Shown one piece after another: positions 26,044 through 34,874 of a stretch of 64,000 nt of DNA. Each line of letters opens with the position of its first letter. Within the stretch, counting starts at the first letter, position 1. The translations under genes were made by a program, and so were the position numbers. The DNA lies in NCBI GenBank assembly GCA_029261925.1, contig JAJDAJ010000070.1, positions 1 through 64,000 on the forward strand. The letters are read 5' to 3'. The DNA is from Deltaproteobacteria bacterium (GTDB lineage: Bacteria; Myxococcota_A; UBA9160; SZUA-336). A model generated the notes under the pieces. That model saw nothing but the letters and a program-made list of their open reading frames with translations. It made no database searches and was not told the origin of the DNA.

Positions 26044-26253
26044 GGACGGAACGCTCGACCGCTCGAGGCCCGCCCGGCCCTCACGCTCGCGCTGGGGCCC
26101 CTCGCAAGACCCGGAACCAGCACCCCGTCTGCGCGGATGAATTCCTCTCGCCCCGGAGCGCGTGCCAGGCGTACTGTTGGAAGTGCGCGCGCCGTTCGTC
26201 CTTCCCGGCGCACCGTGCGTGTCCAGCGATCCATGAATCAATGAGAGGTTCCC

Positions 26254-26892
26254 ATGATCAAGTCAAAGAAGATCGGAGTTTCCGCGATCCTCACGATCGC
26301 CGTTCTGGGCACCGGTCCCGCCAACGCCGCCCTGTATGACTACTCGAGTGTCGTCACGCTCTGCACGGGTACGTGCTCCAGCTTCGCTTCACTCGACGTC
26401 GGCAGCACCCTGAACGGCCAGTTCGAGATCGACACCATGCCCGCTGCGAGCTTTGGCGACGCGGACATCGGGCTGATTGACCTCGAGATCTTCAATCCGG
26501 CACTGCCGGTGAGCGGTCCTGTCGGTGATCCGGTGAATGACAACCCGCTGGCTCTGAATTCAACTCTCGGCATCATCGCCCCCAACGGCACGTCCGGCGC
26601 AACCGATGCACTCGGTGAGCTGAGCAGCGGTCAGCTCTCGCTCGAGTTCCTGGTCCCGCCTTTCAGCAGCAACGGCGCATTTCTGGTGATGGATCTCAGC
26701 ACGGGCAATGGCCAGCTCTGCCTCTTCTTTGCGACCGCGGGCTGCATCCCGGGCGCGACCGAGGCCGTGAGATTCGAGGGCTCTTTCACCCTGGTTCCGG
26801 AGCCCAGTGTCGTGATGTTGCTGGGGTCAGCCCTGCTTGGCTGCTTGATCCGGCGCGCTCAGAGGATCACGCCGCGGCGGGCGCTAGCGTAG
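26254..26892 (+). CDS. PEP-CTERM sorting domain protein
   Basis: A 212-residue exported protein. Signal peptide MIKSKKIGVSAILTIAVLG with cleavage near ANA; a Gly/Ser/Thr-rich body; then the sorting signal VPEPSVVMLLGSALLGCLIRR (VPEP motif, hydrophobic span, basic end). Such proteins are cut and anchored by an exosortase and often belong to exopolysaccharide-associated surfaces; no exosortase is in the window. Base composition is clearly less GC-rich than neighbours, with codons such as TTT, ATT and GAT more common. The 3' end overlaps the convergent hydrolase by 9 bp. Confidence 0.88.
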   Translation: MIKSKKIGVSAILTIAVLGTGPANAALYDYSSVVTLCTGTCSSFASLDVGSTLNGQFEIDTMPAASFGDADIGLIDLEIFNPALPVSGPVGDPVNDNPLALNSTLGIIAPNGTSGATDALGELSSGQLSLEFLVPPFSSNGAFLVMDLSTGNGQLCLFFATAGCIPGATEAVRFEGSFTLVPEPSVVMLLGSALLGCLIRRAQRITPRRALA

Positions 26893-28812
26893 CCCCGGGA
26901 CCGCGTCGACGTCCCGGGGGACGACCGGCAGCTCCAGCGCCGAGGGATGCTCCGCATCGCGGTGGACCTGCCAGGTCGGCGGGGGACCCGGGAAGGTCGG
27001 GAAGTGATCGACGTCGGCACCGGCCAGCGCCAGGCGCACCCGGTGGCCGCGCCGGAACAGGTACGAGACCGGGAGCAGCTCGAGGCGCAGCTCCACGCAG
27101 TCGTCGGGGTCGAGGAGCTGCGCGTCGGTGCGCTCGAAGCTGCGCCACCAGGGAGGCGCAGTGGCGTACGGTGCCTCCGCGGCCGGCCGGGTGACGTGGT
27201 GCAGCGCCCGCAACAGCCCCTCGGTCACGTGCGTGACCCGGCCGTCGGGGGCGACGTCCTCGAGGTACGCGAAGACGTGCACGTCGCTAGCACCGGGCTG
27301 CATCCAGAGCCGCAGCAGGGGATGGCCCGTGACCTCCACGTCGTCGTCGAGCGGGGCCGTGTCGTACACGAGCAGCCTCGCGTCGCGCGCGCGGCGGTCG
27401 CCGTAGTCGATCGGCCCGCGGTCCCCCATCAGCGAGTTCCAGCGCGCCCGATCCCCCGTCCCCGCCGAGCGGTCCACGGGGTAGGTATCGGCCACGTGCG
27501 CGACTCCCGGTGCCGGTCGATCGCCGGCCAGCGCGCTGCCCGCGGCCAGGTAGAGCTTCCAGGCGTCCGCAGGCGGGGGCCAGCTCGGTGCGTGCTTCCA
27601 GCGCCCCTCGACCAGGGTGTAGTACGTGACCGGGGCGCCGCCGTCGGCCAGGGCCGGGTCGTCGGGCGCCGCGTCGAGCAGGTGGCGATCGAAGAAGCGC
27701 AGCAGCTCGGCGTCGTGGTCGAAGCCCGTCGCGCGCCGGCGGCGCAGCGGGTCGATGTTCTGGCGCCCGCCGTGGTTCCAGGGGCCCAGGATCAGCCGGT
27801 CCCCGGAGCGCCCCAGGCTCAGGTGTCGCTTGATCGCGGAGTTCGCGTACGCGCCGTCGAGCCAGCCGCTGTACGAGTACACCGCGGCAGCGGCGCCGCG
27901 CATGGCCTCGAGGCGCGCGTGAGGACTGAAGCGCGCGGCGGCGAAGCCGCCCTGGCTGCGCGCGGGATCGTCGCGGAAGACCATCTCGAGCGCCCCGCGG
28001 TGCACGTCGTAGTTCCAGCGATGGGCCCGTGAGAGCTCGGCGAGCCGCGACCGGTCGGGGTCGTCGTCGACCTCGTGCGCGCCCAGCACGAGCAGGCGCA
28101 CCCAGCGGCCCAGCGCCTGGCCGAGGTCGTTGGCGTCCAGCGCCCGGTTGAAGCGACCCCAGGTCTCCGTGAACCACGTCAGGTGGACGCCCCCCGGATG
28201 CGACACGTCCGCGTACACGTCGAAGAGCGCGAAGCGCGGCGCGACCGCGCGCAGCGCCGGGTGGTGTGCCGGCAGGAGCAGCTCCGCAGCGGTCCCGTCG
28301 TACGACGTACCCGTCGCCCCGACCCGCCCGTTCGACCACGGCTGCGCGACGATCCAGTCGAGGATCTCGGCGCCATCGGCGACCTCGTCGGGGCCCCAGG
28401 GGTGCGGGCGCCAGCCTCCCGACGCGCCCGAGCCGCGCACGTCCACGTCGACCCAGGCGTAGCCGCGCGCCAGGAAGTAGCGCGCGGTCGGGATCGGCCG
28501 GTCGAGCAGGCGCGAGAGCGGCCAGCGCAGCCGGGTGCGGCGCCAGTAGCGGGTCTGCCGCAGGACCGTCGGCAGCGGGCCGCTGACCGCCGGCGCGTCG
28601 GGCAGGTAGACGTCGAGCGCGAGCGCAACGCCGTCGCGCATCTCCAGGTAGAAGGACTCGCGCGTCCAGCCGCCGTGCGCCGCGGGGCGCGCGGGCTCGT
28701 CGCGCCAGCTCGCGTCGCTGGTATCGCCGCGCCGCCCTGCGCTGCCGCAGGCCAGCAGGGCCGAGATCCAGCTCGCGAACACGCTCCAGTACACCACGCG
28801 TGCGGCTCTCAT
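26884..28812 (-). CDS. CocE/NonD family hydrolase (X-Pro dipeptidyl-peptidase fold), lipoprotein
   Basis: A 642-residue secreted hydrolase. The N-terminus has a signal peptide with lipobox ALLACGS. The alpha/beta domain has MRDGVALALDVYLP, DVRGSGASGG, the nucleophile elbow GATGTSYDG (Ser), and GPWNHGG with the catalytic His. The C-terminal jelly-roll (VEVTGHPLLRLWM to GHRVRLALAGADVDHF) is the PepX_C domain. Relatives are cocaine esterase, glutaryl-7-ACA acylase and X-Pro peptidases; the substrate here is unknown, acting in the periplasm or on the outer membrane. Confidence 0.85.
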   Translation of the reverse strand: MRAARVVYWSVFASWISALLACGSAGRRGDTSDASWRDEPARPAAHGGWTRESFYLEMRDGVALALDVYLPDAPAVSGPLPTVLRQTRYWRRTRLRWPLSRLLDRPIPTARYFLARGYAWVDVDVRGSGASGGWRPHPWGPDEVADGAEILDWIVAQPWSNGRVGATGTSYDGTAAELLLPAHHPALRAVAPRFALFDVYADVSHPGGVHLTWFTETWGRFNRALDANDLGQALGRWVRLLVLGAHEVDDDPDRSRLAELSRAHRWNYDVHRGALEMVFRDDPARSQGGFAAARFSPHARLEAMRGAAAAVYSYSGWLDGAYANSAIKRHLSLGRSGDRLILGPWNHGGRQNIDPLRRRRATGFDHDAELLRFFDRHLLDAAPDDPALADGGAPVTYYTLVEGRWKHAPSWPPPADAWKLYLAAGSALAGDRPAPGVAHVADTYPVDRSAGTGDRARWNSLMGDRGPIDYGDRRARDARLLVYDTAPLDDDVEVTGHPLLRLWMQPGASDVHVFAYLEDVAPDGRVTHVTEGLLRALHHVTRPAAEAPYATAPPWWRSFERTDAQLLDPDDCVELRLELLPVSYLFRRGHRVRLALAGADVDHFPTFPGPPPTWQVHRDAEHPSALELPVVPRDVDAVPGLR

Positions 28813-28893
28813 CGGTCGCGGCTCGCGCGAGCCTGATCGCGGGGCCGTCGCGGGCCCGCCGCGGCCGGGCCGGACCGCGGCACCGCCCCGCCC

Positions 28894-29865
28894 CTACCGC
28901 GTCGCCTCGTGGCTGACGGCCGGCAGCGCGTCGCGCGCGGTTCCGTAGAGCCGGTCGAGCTCCGCGGTGAACGCACCCAGCACGGCGGGCGCACCGTGGA
29001 GCTGCATCGCGATCTCGTCCTCGAGGCTCAGGGAGTACTCGTCGAAGCCGAGCCGATCGAGCTCGAAGACCGCTCGCGCCAGGAAGTGAGGGCTGTGGCG
29101 ATGCTGGTCGATCGCGCGCATGGCCCCGCGTGCGAGACGCAGTCGCGAGGCCAGGTCGCGGTGCACCAGACTCTCGAGCGTGACCGGATCCTCGCCCTCC
29201 TCGGGCCAGAAGCTGACGATCAGGCGCAGCGGTCGACCGTCGCCCGCCGGGTCGATCGCCTCGAGCAGGTGGAACGACAGCACGCCGCGGGCGTCGGAGC
29301 GGCGCCGCGCCTCGCGCTCGCCGTCGAAGCGGACGCTGGCGGGTCGGCGCGCCAGGGGCGTGCGATGTGCGCGCTCGCTGCGCTCGGTGCGGTCTGCGAG
29401 CACCTCCACGCGCTCGCGCCGCGTGCGCGTCTCGGACTCGGCGTTGAGCAGCGGGTTGAGCGCCGCCCAGGTCCACCAGGTGTAGCGGCGCGCGGTCTCG
29501 TGGGGCAGGTAGCCGAGCAGCGCCACGCTCAGCGCGTTGACGCCGAACGAGAGCGGCACCGACACCAGCCCCCCGGGCACCTCGTACAGCTCGCGCCATC
29601 CGGAGAACGGCGTGTGCTCGTCATAGCGAACGGTGCGCCGCGCGGTGGAGTCCTCGAAGCTGTCGATGCGCACCAGGGTCAGGGTGGCCCGCGCGCTGCG
29701 CAGCGGCTCCTCGGCGCCCTCGATCTCCACCCGGCTCGCGCGCAGCTGGGTCTCCGTGTCCTCCTCGAGGACGTCGACGAAGCGGAGGTGGTTGGCACAG
29801 CCGGCGCTCGCGAGCGCGCTCGCCAGGACCACGGCCATTCCGAGCTGGCACCTGCTGCGCCTCAC
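28894..29865 (-). CDS. uncharacterised lipoprotein
   Basis: About 323 residues from GTG 29865 (GGGAGGGGGG just upstream). Signal peptide with lipobox ASALASAGC. The body contains TATLTLVRIDSFEDST-like strands, VPLSFGVNALSVALLGYLP (a possible hydrophobic helix), an Arg/Glu-rich middle, and DEYSLSLEDEIAMQLHGAP near the end. No recognised family. The 140 bp between it and the divergent 30006 gene hold the two promoters. Confidence 0.6.
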   Translation of the reverse strand: MRRSRCQLGMAVVLASALASAGCANHLRFVDVLEEDTETQLRASRVEIEGAEEPLRSARATLTLVRIDSFEDSTARRTVRYDEHTPFSGWRELYEVPGGLVSVPLSFGVNALSVALLGYLPHETARRYTWWTWAALNPLLNAESETRTRRERVEVLADRTERSERAHRTPLARRPASVRFDGEREARRRSDARGVLSFHLLEAIDPAGDGRPLRLIVSFWPEEGEDPVTLESLVHRDLASRLRLARGAMRAIDQHRHSPHFLARAVFELDRLGFDEYSLSLEDEIAMQLHGAPAVLGAFTAELDRLYGTARDALPAVSHEATR

Positions 29866-29993
29866 TACCCCCCTCCCGACCCCGCTCGAGATTAGGCTTT
29901 CGCCGGGCCATCCGCACGAAAACGCCGGTGCGGCCCCCGCCGCAAGCTCGTGTCCGGGCGGCGCCGGGGACGCATCGCGATCCGTCCCCGGGG

Positions 29994-29999
29994 TAGACT
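29994..29999 (+). promoter_or_regulatory. leaderless-type -10 box (TAGACT)
   Basis: TAGACT ends exactly 6 nt before ATG 30006; no ribosome site is present. Confidence 0.5.
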
Positions 30000-30005
30000 G
30001 CGCGC

Positions 30006-31472
30006 ATGAGCGACGAGACGACACCGGTCGTGCTGGCCACGGGCCAGGCGATCGAGCGCGAGGCAGTGGTGGATGCGGTGGAGCTCGCGGCGCGCGCCGC
30101 CGGGGCGGCCCTGGACAGCGTTGCGGGCGCGCGCGAGCGCGTCGAGCAGCTGACGCTGGTGGCCGTCTCCTTCTCCCCTGCGAGCCCGCGGGCCGCCAGC
30201 GAGACCTCTGCCCGGCTGGGCCTGGACGGCATCGAGCAGCGCATCACGACGGCGGGCGGCAACGCGCCGCAGTGGGCCGTGAACGACGCGGCGGAGGCCA
30301 TCCGCACCGGGCGGCTCTCCGCCGCGCTGGTCTGCGGGGCCGAGGCCACGCGCTCGATGCGGGAGCGCGATCCGGGCGCCGACTTCATGAGCGCCGTGGA
30401 CGCGGGAGACTCCGGCGGCGCGGCCGATCCCGTGGTCGGCACGCCCGTGGACGGGATCCTCGGTCCGGCCGAGCTCGCCGCGAAGCTGCGCATGCCCGCC
30501 GAGATCTATCCGCTGTTCGAGAGCGCCCGCGCGCACGCCGCCGGGCGCGACTTCGCGGCCCAGCGCGCTCACGTGGCCCCGCTGATGGCGCGCTTCAGCC
30601 AGATCGCCGCGAAGAACCCGTACGCCTGGCTCCCCCGCGAGCGCAGTGTCGAGGAGCTGGCCACGCCGTCGGCGTCCAACCGGCTGACCGCGCAGCCCTA
30701 CACCAAGTGGATGAACTCGTTTCCCAACGTCGACCAGGCCAGTGCGCTCCTGGTGACCTCGCTGGCCGTGGCGCGGGCGCTGGGTGCCGCGGACCGCGCC
30801 GTGTTCATCTGGTCGGGCGCCACCAACACCGAGCCGCCGCCCGCCCAGCGACCCGACCCGGGGCGCGCCCCGGCCCTGCGGGTCGCGGCACAGGCCGCGC
30901 TCGACGCGGCGGGAATCGGGGCCGACGACCTGGCGCTGATCGATCACTACTCCTGCTTCCCGGTGGCGGTCGAGGCCGCCGCCGAGGCGCTCGGCGTGCA
31001 GCTCGACGACGCCCGGGACCTCACGGTCACCGGCGGCATGCCCTTCTTCGGCGGGCCCGGCAACAACTACTCCGGGCACGGCATCGCCAGCCTGGTCGAG
31101 CGGCTGCGCGAGGTCGGCGGCCTGGGCTACGTCAACGCCAACGGCGGCTACCTGTCGAAGCACTCGGCCGGCGTCTACGGCACCACGCCCCCACCCGGAG
31201 GCTTCCGACTGGCCGACACGCGCGAGGCACAGGAGCAGATCCGCGCCTCGGCCCGTCCGGTCGCCGAGAACGCGCAGGGCGACGCGACCGTGGTCGCGGC
31301 GACCATCGTGCACGACCGCAGCGGCGCGCCGGTGCGTGCGCCGATCCTCGCCGAGCTCGACGACGGCCGTCGGCTCGCGGCGAACGCCGCCGACGGGCTG
31401 CCGGCCGCGCTCGGCGACACCTGCCTGGTCGGCACGCGGGTGCGGGTCAGCGGCACGACCTACGAGCTTTAG
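30006..31472 (+). CDS. thiolase-like protein with additional C-terminal domain
   Basis: A 488-residue protein of the acetyl-CoA acetyltransferase-like TLP1 type. The thiolase core (residues 1-390) has TTAGGNAPQWAVNDAAEAI where active thiolases carry the nucleophile Cys, so that Cys is missing, as usual for this branch. IDHYSCFPVAV, GGPGNNYSGHGIASLVERL and NGGYLSKHSAGVYG follow. The last 90 residues form the added C-terminal (OB-like) domain. A CoA-ester substrate is likely but the reaction is not settled. First of three plus-strand genes. Confidence 0.8.
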   Translation: MSDETTPVVLATGQAIEREAVVDAVELAARAAGAALDSVAGARERVEQLTLVAVSFSPASPRAASETSARLGLDGIEQRITTAGGNAPQWAVNDAAEAIRTGRLSAALVCGAEATRSMRERDPGADFMSAVDAGDSGGAADPVVGTPVDGILGPAELAAKLRMPAEIYPLFESARAHAAGRDFAAQRAHVAPLMARFSQIAAKNPYAWLPRERSVEELATPSASNRLTAQPYTKWMNSFPNVDQASALLVTSLAVARALGAADRAVFIWSGATNTEPPPAQRPDPGRAPALRVAAQAALDAAGIGADDLALIDHYSCFPVAVEAAAEALGVQLDDARDLTVTGGMPFFGGPGNNYSGHGIASLVERLREVGGLGYVNANGGYLSKHSAGVYGTTPPPGGFRLADTREAQEQIRASARPVAENAQGDATVVAATIVHDRSGAPVRAPILAELDDGRRLAANAADGLPAALGDTCLVGTRVRVSGTTYEL

Positions 31473-31477
31473 CCAGG

Positions 31478-32251
31478 TTGCGCGAGTTCGGAAGGCGCGC
31501 CGACGACTACCGGCGCTACCGGGCGGGGTTTCCCGAGTCGATCTATCCGCGCCTCGAGGCCTTCGGGATCGGCCGGCCCGGGCAGCGGGTGGTCGACCTC
31601 GGGACCGGCACCGGCACCCTGGCACGCGGGCTGGCCCGCCGCGGCTGCAGCGTGACCGGCATCGACGTCGACGCCCGGATGCTCGAGCAGGCCCGCGCAC
31701 TCGATGCCGCGATGGGCGTGAAGGTGGACTACCGGCAGGCGAGCGCCGAGCAGACCGGGCTCGACGCGGGCGGCTTCGACGTCGCGGTGGCCGGGCAGTG
31801 CTGGCACTGGCTCGACCGCCCGGCCGCGGCGCGCGAGGTCGCGCGCGTCCTGCGGCCCGGCGGCCTCCTGGCGATCGCGCACTTCGACTGGATCCCCGTG
31901 CCGGGCAACGTGGTCGAGGCGACCGAGGCGCTCATCCTCGAGCACAACCCCGGCTGGAAGATGCACGGCGGCACGGGGCAGTACCCCTGGTGGGCCGGGG
32001 ACCTGGTCGGCGCCGGCTATCGCGGGCTCGAGACCTTCTCCTACGACGTGGAGGTGCCCTACACGCATGAGGCCTGGCGCGGGCGCGTGCGCACCTGCAA
32101 CGGGGTCGGGGCCGGGGGCATGGACGAGGCCGCGGTGGCGCGCTTCGACGCGGCCCTGGCCGAGCTTCTGCGCGAGCGCTTCCCGGCCGAGCCGCTGTGC
32201 GCGCTGCACCGCGTCTGGGCGCTGGTCGCGCACGCTCCCGGGGAAGCCTGA
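31478..32251 (+). CDS. class I SAM-dependent methyltransferase
   Basis: About 257 residues. SAM-binding motif VVDLGTGTGTLARGLARRG, motif II GIDVDARML, and GGFDVAVAGQCWHWLDRPAA followed by VLRPGGLLAI, a pattern of UbiE/methyltransf_11-type small-molecule methyltransferases. The N-terminal DDYRRYRAGFPESIYPRL is typical of this group. TTG 31478 starts 6 nt after the thiolase-like stop. It directly precedes the MFS gene (stop then ATG with no gap), so the three genes form an operon. Confidence 0.82.
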   Translation: MREFGRRADDYRRYRAGFPESIYPRLEAFGIGRPGQRVVDLGTGTGTLARGLARRGCSVTGIDVDARMLEQARALDAAMGVKVDYRQASAEQTGLDAGGFDVAVAGQCWHWLDRPAAAREVARVLRPGGLLAIAHFDWIPVPGNVVEATEALILEHNPGWKMHGGTGQYPWWAGDLVGAGYRGLETFSYDVEVPYTHEAWRGRVRTCNGVGAGGMDEAAVARFDAALAELLRERFPAEPLCALHRVWALVAHAPGEA

Positions 32252-33478
32252 ATGCCGCCTGCCCCGAGCCTTCGCGGCGGGGGTCCGCCGCTGATCGGTC
32301 TGGCGCTGTACGCGCAGCTGGTCACCTCGGGCCTGACGACGTACTCGCTCGGCGTCTTCCTGCTGCCGGTCGCCGACGACCTCGGCGCCTCCCGCATGCA
32401 GATCGCCTCGGCGACCACGTGGTACCTGCTCGTCTCCAGCGCGATCGCCCCGCTGATCGGGCGCTGGATCGACACGGGCCACCCGCGGCGCGTCATGGGC
32501 ATCGGCGCCCTGTGGTTCGCGGCCGGCATGGTCGGGCTCTCGCTCGGCCGCGACCTGCTGCAGATGTGGGTGCTGGTCGTGATCGGCGTGGCCGTGGGCG
32601 CGACCATGTGCGGCTCGCTACCCGCCTCCGCGCTGCTCGTGCGTCACTTCCACAGCGGACGCGCCCGGGCGCTCGGTCTCGCGAGCACCGGAACCCCGAT
32701 CGGCGGTGCGCTGCTGCCCCCGCTGGCCGAGATGCTGATCGAGGCAGGCGGCTGGCGCCTGTCGATGGCCGTGCTCGGCGTGGGCACCGGCCTGACCCTG
32801 GCCCTGCTCGTCTCGCTGCTCGCGCCACGCCACCCCGGCGCCGCGACCGGCACCGCGACGGCTCCGGCGAGGCCAGGGCCCGGAGAGGGCTCGATCATCC
32901 GCGAGCTCTTCACCCGCCCCGACTTCTGGCTCATCGGTGGGTCCATCGGCCTGATCTTCGCGACCAACTCCGCGCTGCTCATCCTGCTGCCCGACTTCGC
33001 CTCCGATCTCGGCTTCGACAGCCGTCGCGGGGCCCTGGTGGTGACCGCGCTGGCGCTCGGCAGCTTCGCCGGCAAGCTGATCTACAGCGCCTTTGGCGGC
33101 CGCCTCGACCCGCGCGCGCCGATCTGGATCGCCAGCGGCGTCCAGGTTCTCGCGGTGGCGACGCTGCTCACCGAGCCCGCCTACCCGCTGCTGGTCGCGG
33201 CCGCAGCGATCAACGGCCTGGGCGTCGGGGCGCTGCTGCCCGCCTGGAGCCTCCTGGTGGCCGCGTCCTTCGGCGAGGAGCGCTTCGCCCGCTCCATGGG
33301 CTTCAACCGCTGGATCCTCTACGCCCTGCTCAACGGCGGCGTGCTGCTCAGCGCACACCTCCGCGACATCACACCGAGCTACGGCCCCAGCTGGTGGCTG
33401 CTCGGCAGCGGCTCGGCACTGGCCCTGCTCCTCGCCCTCTTCCTGCGCCTGCCCGCCCGCGAGACTCCACCCGCCTGA
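32252..33478 (+). CDS. MFS transporter
   Basis: A 408-residue, 12-segment major-facilitator transporter of the monocarboxylate/oxalate-antiporter-like branch: LIGRWIDTGHPRRVMG in loop 2-3, HFHSGRARALGLASTGTPIG in loop 4-5, GKLIYSAFGGRLDPRAP in loop 8-9. Similar in layout to the MFS protein at 17008. Its place behind a CoA-ester enzyme and a methyltransferase suggests transport of a carboxylic compound (inference). Confidence 0.85.
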   Translation: MPPAPSLRGGGPPLIGLALYAQLVTSGLTTYSLGVFLLPVADDLGASRMQIASATTWYLLVSSAIAPLIGRWIDTGHPRRVMGIGALWFAAGMVGLSLGRDLLQMWVLVVIGVAVGATMCGSLPASALLVRHFHSGRARALGLASTGTPIGGALLPPLAEMLIEAGGWRLSMAVLGVGTGLTLALLVSLLAPRHPGAATGTATAPARPGPGEGSIIRELFTRPDFWLIGGSIGLIFATNSALLILLPDFASDLGFDSRRGALVVTALALGSFAGKLIYSAFGGRLDPRAPIWIASGVQVLAVATLLTEPAYPLLVAAAAINGLGVGALLPAWSLLVAASFGEERFARSMGFNRWILYALLNGGVLLSAHLRDITPSYGPSWWLLGSGSALALLLALFLRLPARETPPA

Positions 33479-33512
33479 CCGGGCATCGCGGGAGCCCGTC
33501 CCGGGCTCCGGC

Positions 33513-34157
33513 TCAGCGCGTGACCCAGGTGGGCCGGAAGTCCGCGGTCACCTCGTGAACCAGCTCGTGCACGAGGGTCTCGCGCGCCGCCTCGGGGTCG
33601 GAGGCGCGGATGTCGGGCCGGCTGAGCGAGCTGACGCTCACGCGCGCGACGTCGGCGCGCGCCGCCGAGCGGTTCGTCCACAGCGTGACCCCGCTGGCGG
33701 TGTGCAGCAGGCGCGCGCTGAGCGTGGCGCGCATCTCGGCGCGGGCGTGGATCGAGGTCAGGGACTCGCCCAGCCGCAGCTTCGGGCGGATCTCGGCCAC
33801 GTCGAGCTGGCCCACCAGGAGCACATCGACACCGAGCTGCTCGCCGAGCGCGCGGATCGCCTCGCGGTCCATGCGATCGCGTCCGACGGCGCGCAGCAGC
33901 GCGTCCTCGGGCCCGAGCTCGAGCACCGCGACGCCCGGCTGGGCGGACTGGATCGCGTGCAGCAGCTGGTCGGTGGTCGCCCCGGGCAGCGGCGCGGTCG
34001 CGGCCGAGCGCACCTCCACCAGCCCCACCACGCCGTGCTGGCCCAGGTCCAGGCGCGGTGGAACCCGCACCGTCACCCGCGGCGATGCGCAGCCAGCCAG
34101 CAGCGCGAGTGCAGCCACGAGGCCCAGAAGCCCCGGCGTCCTTCCCTGTCGCCCCAC
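33513..34157 (-). CDS. uncharacterised lipoprotein (possible CsgG/FlgO-like fold)
   Basis: A 214-residue lipoprotein: signal peptide LLGLVAALALLAGCASP, then a soluble body with VGLVEVRSAATAP, GEQLGVDVLLVGQLDVAEI, HTASGVTLWTNRSA and LVHELVHEVTADFRPTW. The strand order (nucleotide-like fold with GVDVLLVGQL and closing ALVHEVTADF) resembles outer-membrane CsgG/FlgO/LPP20-type proteins, but I cannot confirm the family. GTG start. Gap 34158-34271 downstream of the next gene holds no gene. Confidence 0.6.
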   Translation of the reverse strand: MGRQGRTPGLLGLVAALALLAGCASPRVTVRVPPRLDLGQHGVVGLVEVRSAATAPLPGATTDQLLHAIQSAQPGVAVLELGPEDALLRAVGRDRMDREAIRALGEQLGVDVLLVGQLDVAEIRPKLRLGESLTSIHARAEMRATLSARLLHTASGVTLWTNRSAARADVARVSVSSLSRPDIRASDPEAARETLVHELVHEVTADFRPTWVTR

Positions 34158-34271
34158 GGTCGTTCCTCTCCGCCAGTGTCCAGGCCCGTATCGGTCTGGC
34201 CACCCTCGCGCATGAATCGACCGGAGCGGCGGCGTGAGCCCGGCGCCGCTGGGGTTCTCCTCAGCAGCCTG

Positions 34272-34766
34272 CTAGCGGCGCGGCAGGGAGATGCGCGAGA
34301 TCGAGTCCGTACGTCCGGTGCGGGCCACGCGGTCGAGAACCGCGAGCAGCTGCTCCGGCTCGACGAAGCCCGAGATGCGCAGCTGCTCCAGGATGTCGCC
34401 GTCGCGCGAGACGAAGAGCAGCGCGGGTACGCCCCGGACACCGAAGCGGTCCATGAGCTCGCGGCGCGCCGGCGTCATGCGGGTCACGTCGACGAGCACG
34501 CGCTCGAACCCTGCGAGCCGCCTCGCGACTTGCTCGTGCCGCAGCGTGCTGCGCTCGAGGCGATCGCAGATCGAGCACCAGTCCGCGTCGAAGCGAATCA
34601 CGGCCGGACGGCCCGCCTCGCGGCCCTCGCTCAGCGCACTGAACAGGTCCTGGCGCCACTCGAGCTCCGGGCCCGCGATCCCGGCCGGGGCGCAGAGCAG
34701 CAGCGCGATCAGGGTCGCCAGCGGTGCGGCGCGGAGCGTCGGGCGGAGGAGATAAGGTGGGGGCAC
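34272..34766 (-). CDS. secreted thioredoxin-fold protein
   Basis: About 164 residues. A signal peptide (APLATLIALLLCAPAGIAG) is followed by a thioredoxin domain with the redox motif WCSIC in IRFDADWCSICDRLE, cis-Pro GVRGVPALLFVSRDG, and LISGFVEPEQLLAVLD. It resembles the C-terminal domain of DsbD or thioredoxin_7 proteins and should act in periplasmic thiol reduction. GTG 34766 is preferred over GTG 34772 because TATGCT ends exactly 6 nt before it. Confidence 0.82.
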   Translation of the reverse strand: MPPPYLLRPTLRAAPLATLIALLLCAPAGIAGPELEWRQDLFSALSEGREAGRPAVIRFDADWCSICDRLERSTLRHEQVARRLAGFERVLVDVTRMTPARRELMDRFGVRGVPALLFVSRDGDILEQLRISGFVEPEQLLAVLDRVARTGRTDSISRISLPRR

Positions 34767-34772
34767 GCGCAC

Positions 34773-34778
34773 AGCATA
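34773..34778 (-). promoter_or_regulatory. leaderless-type -10 box (TATGCT)
   Basis: On the minus strand TATGCT is followed by 6 nt and then GTG 34766 of the thioredoxin-fold gene; no ribosome site is present. Confidence 0.5.
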
Positions 34779-34874
34779 GCCGTGATGGGGCCGGCAGGGA
34801 ACGCGCGATCGACTTGACGCACATCCGTGTGCCGCCGGAGACTCCCCTCGGTCCCGGCGGACCGGAGGACTTCG

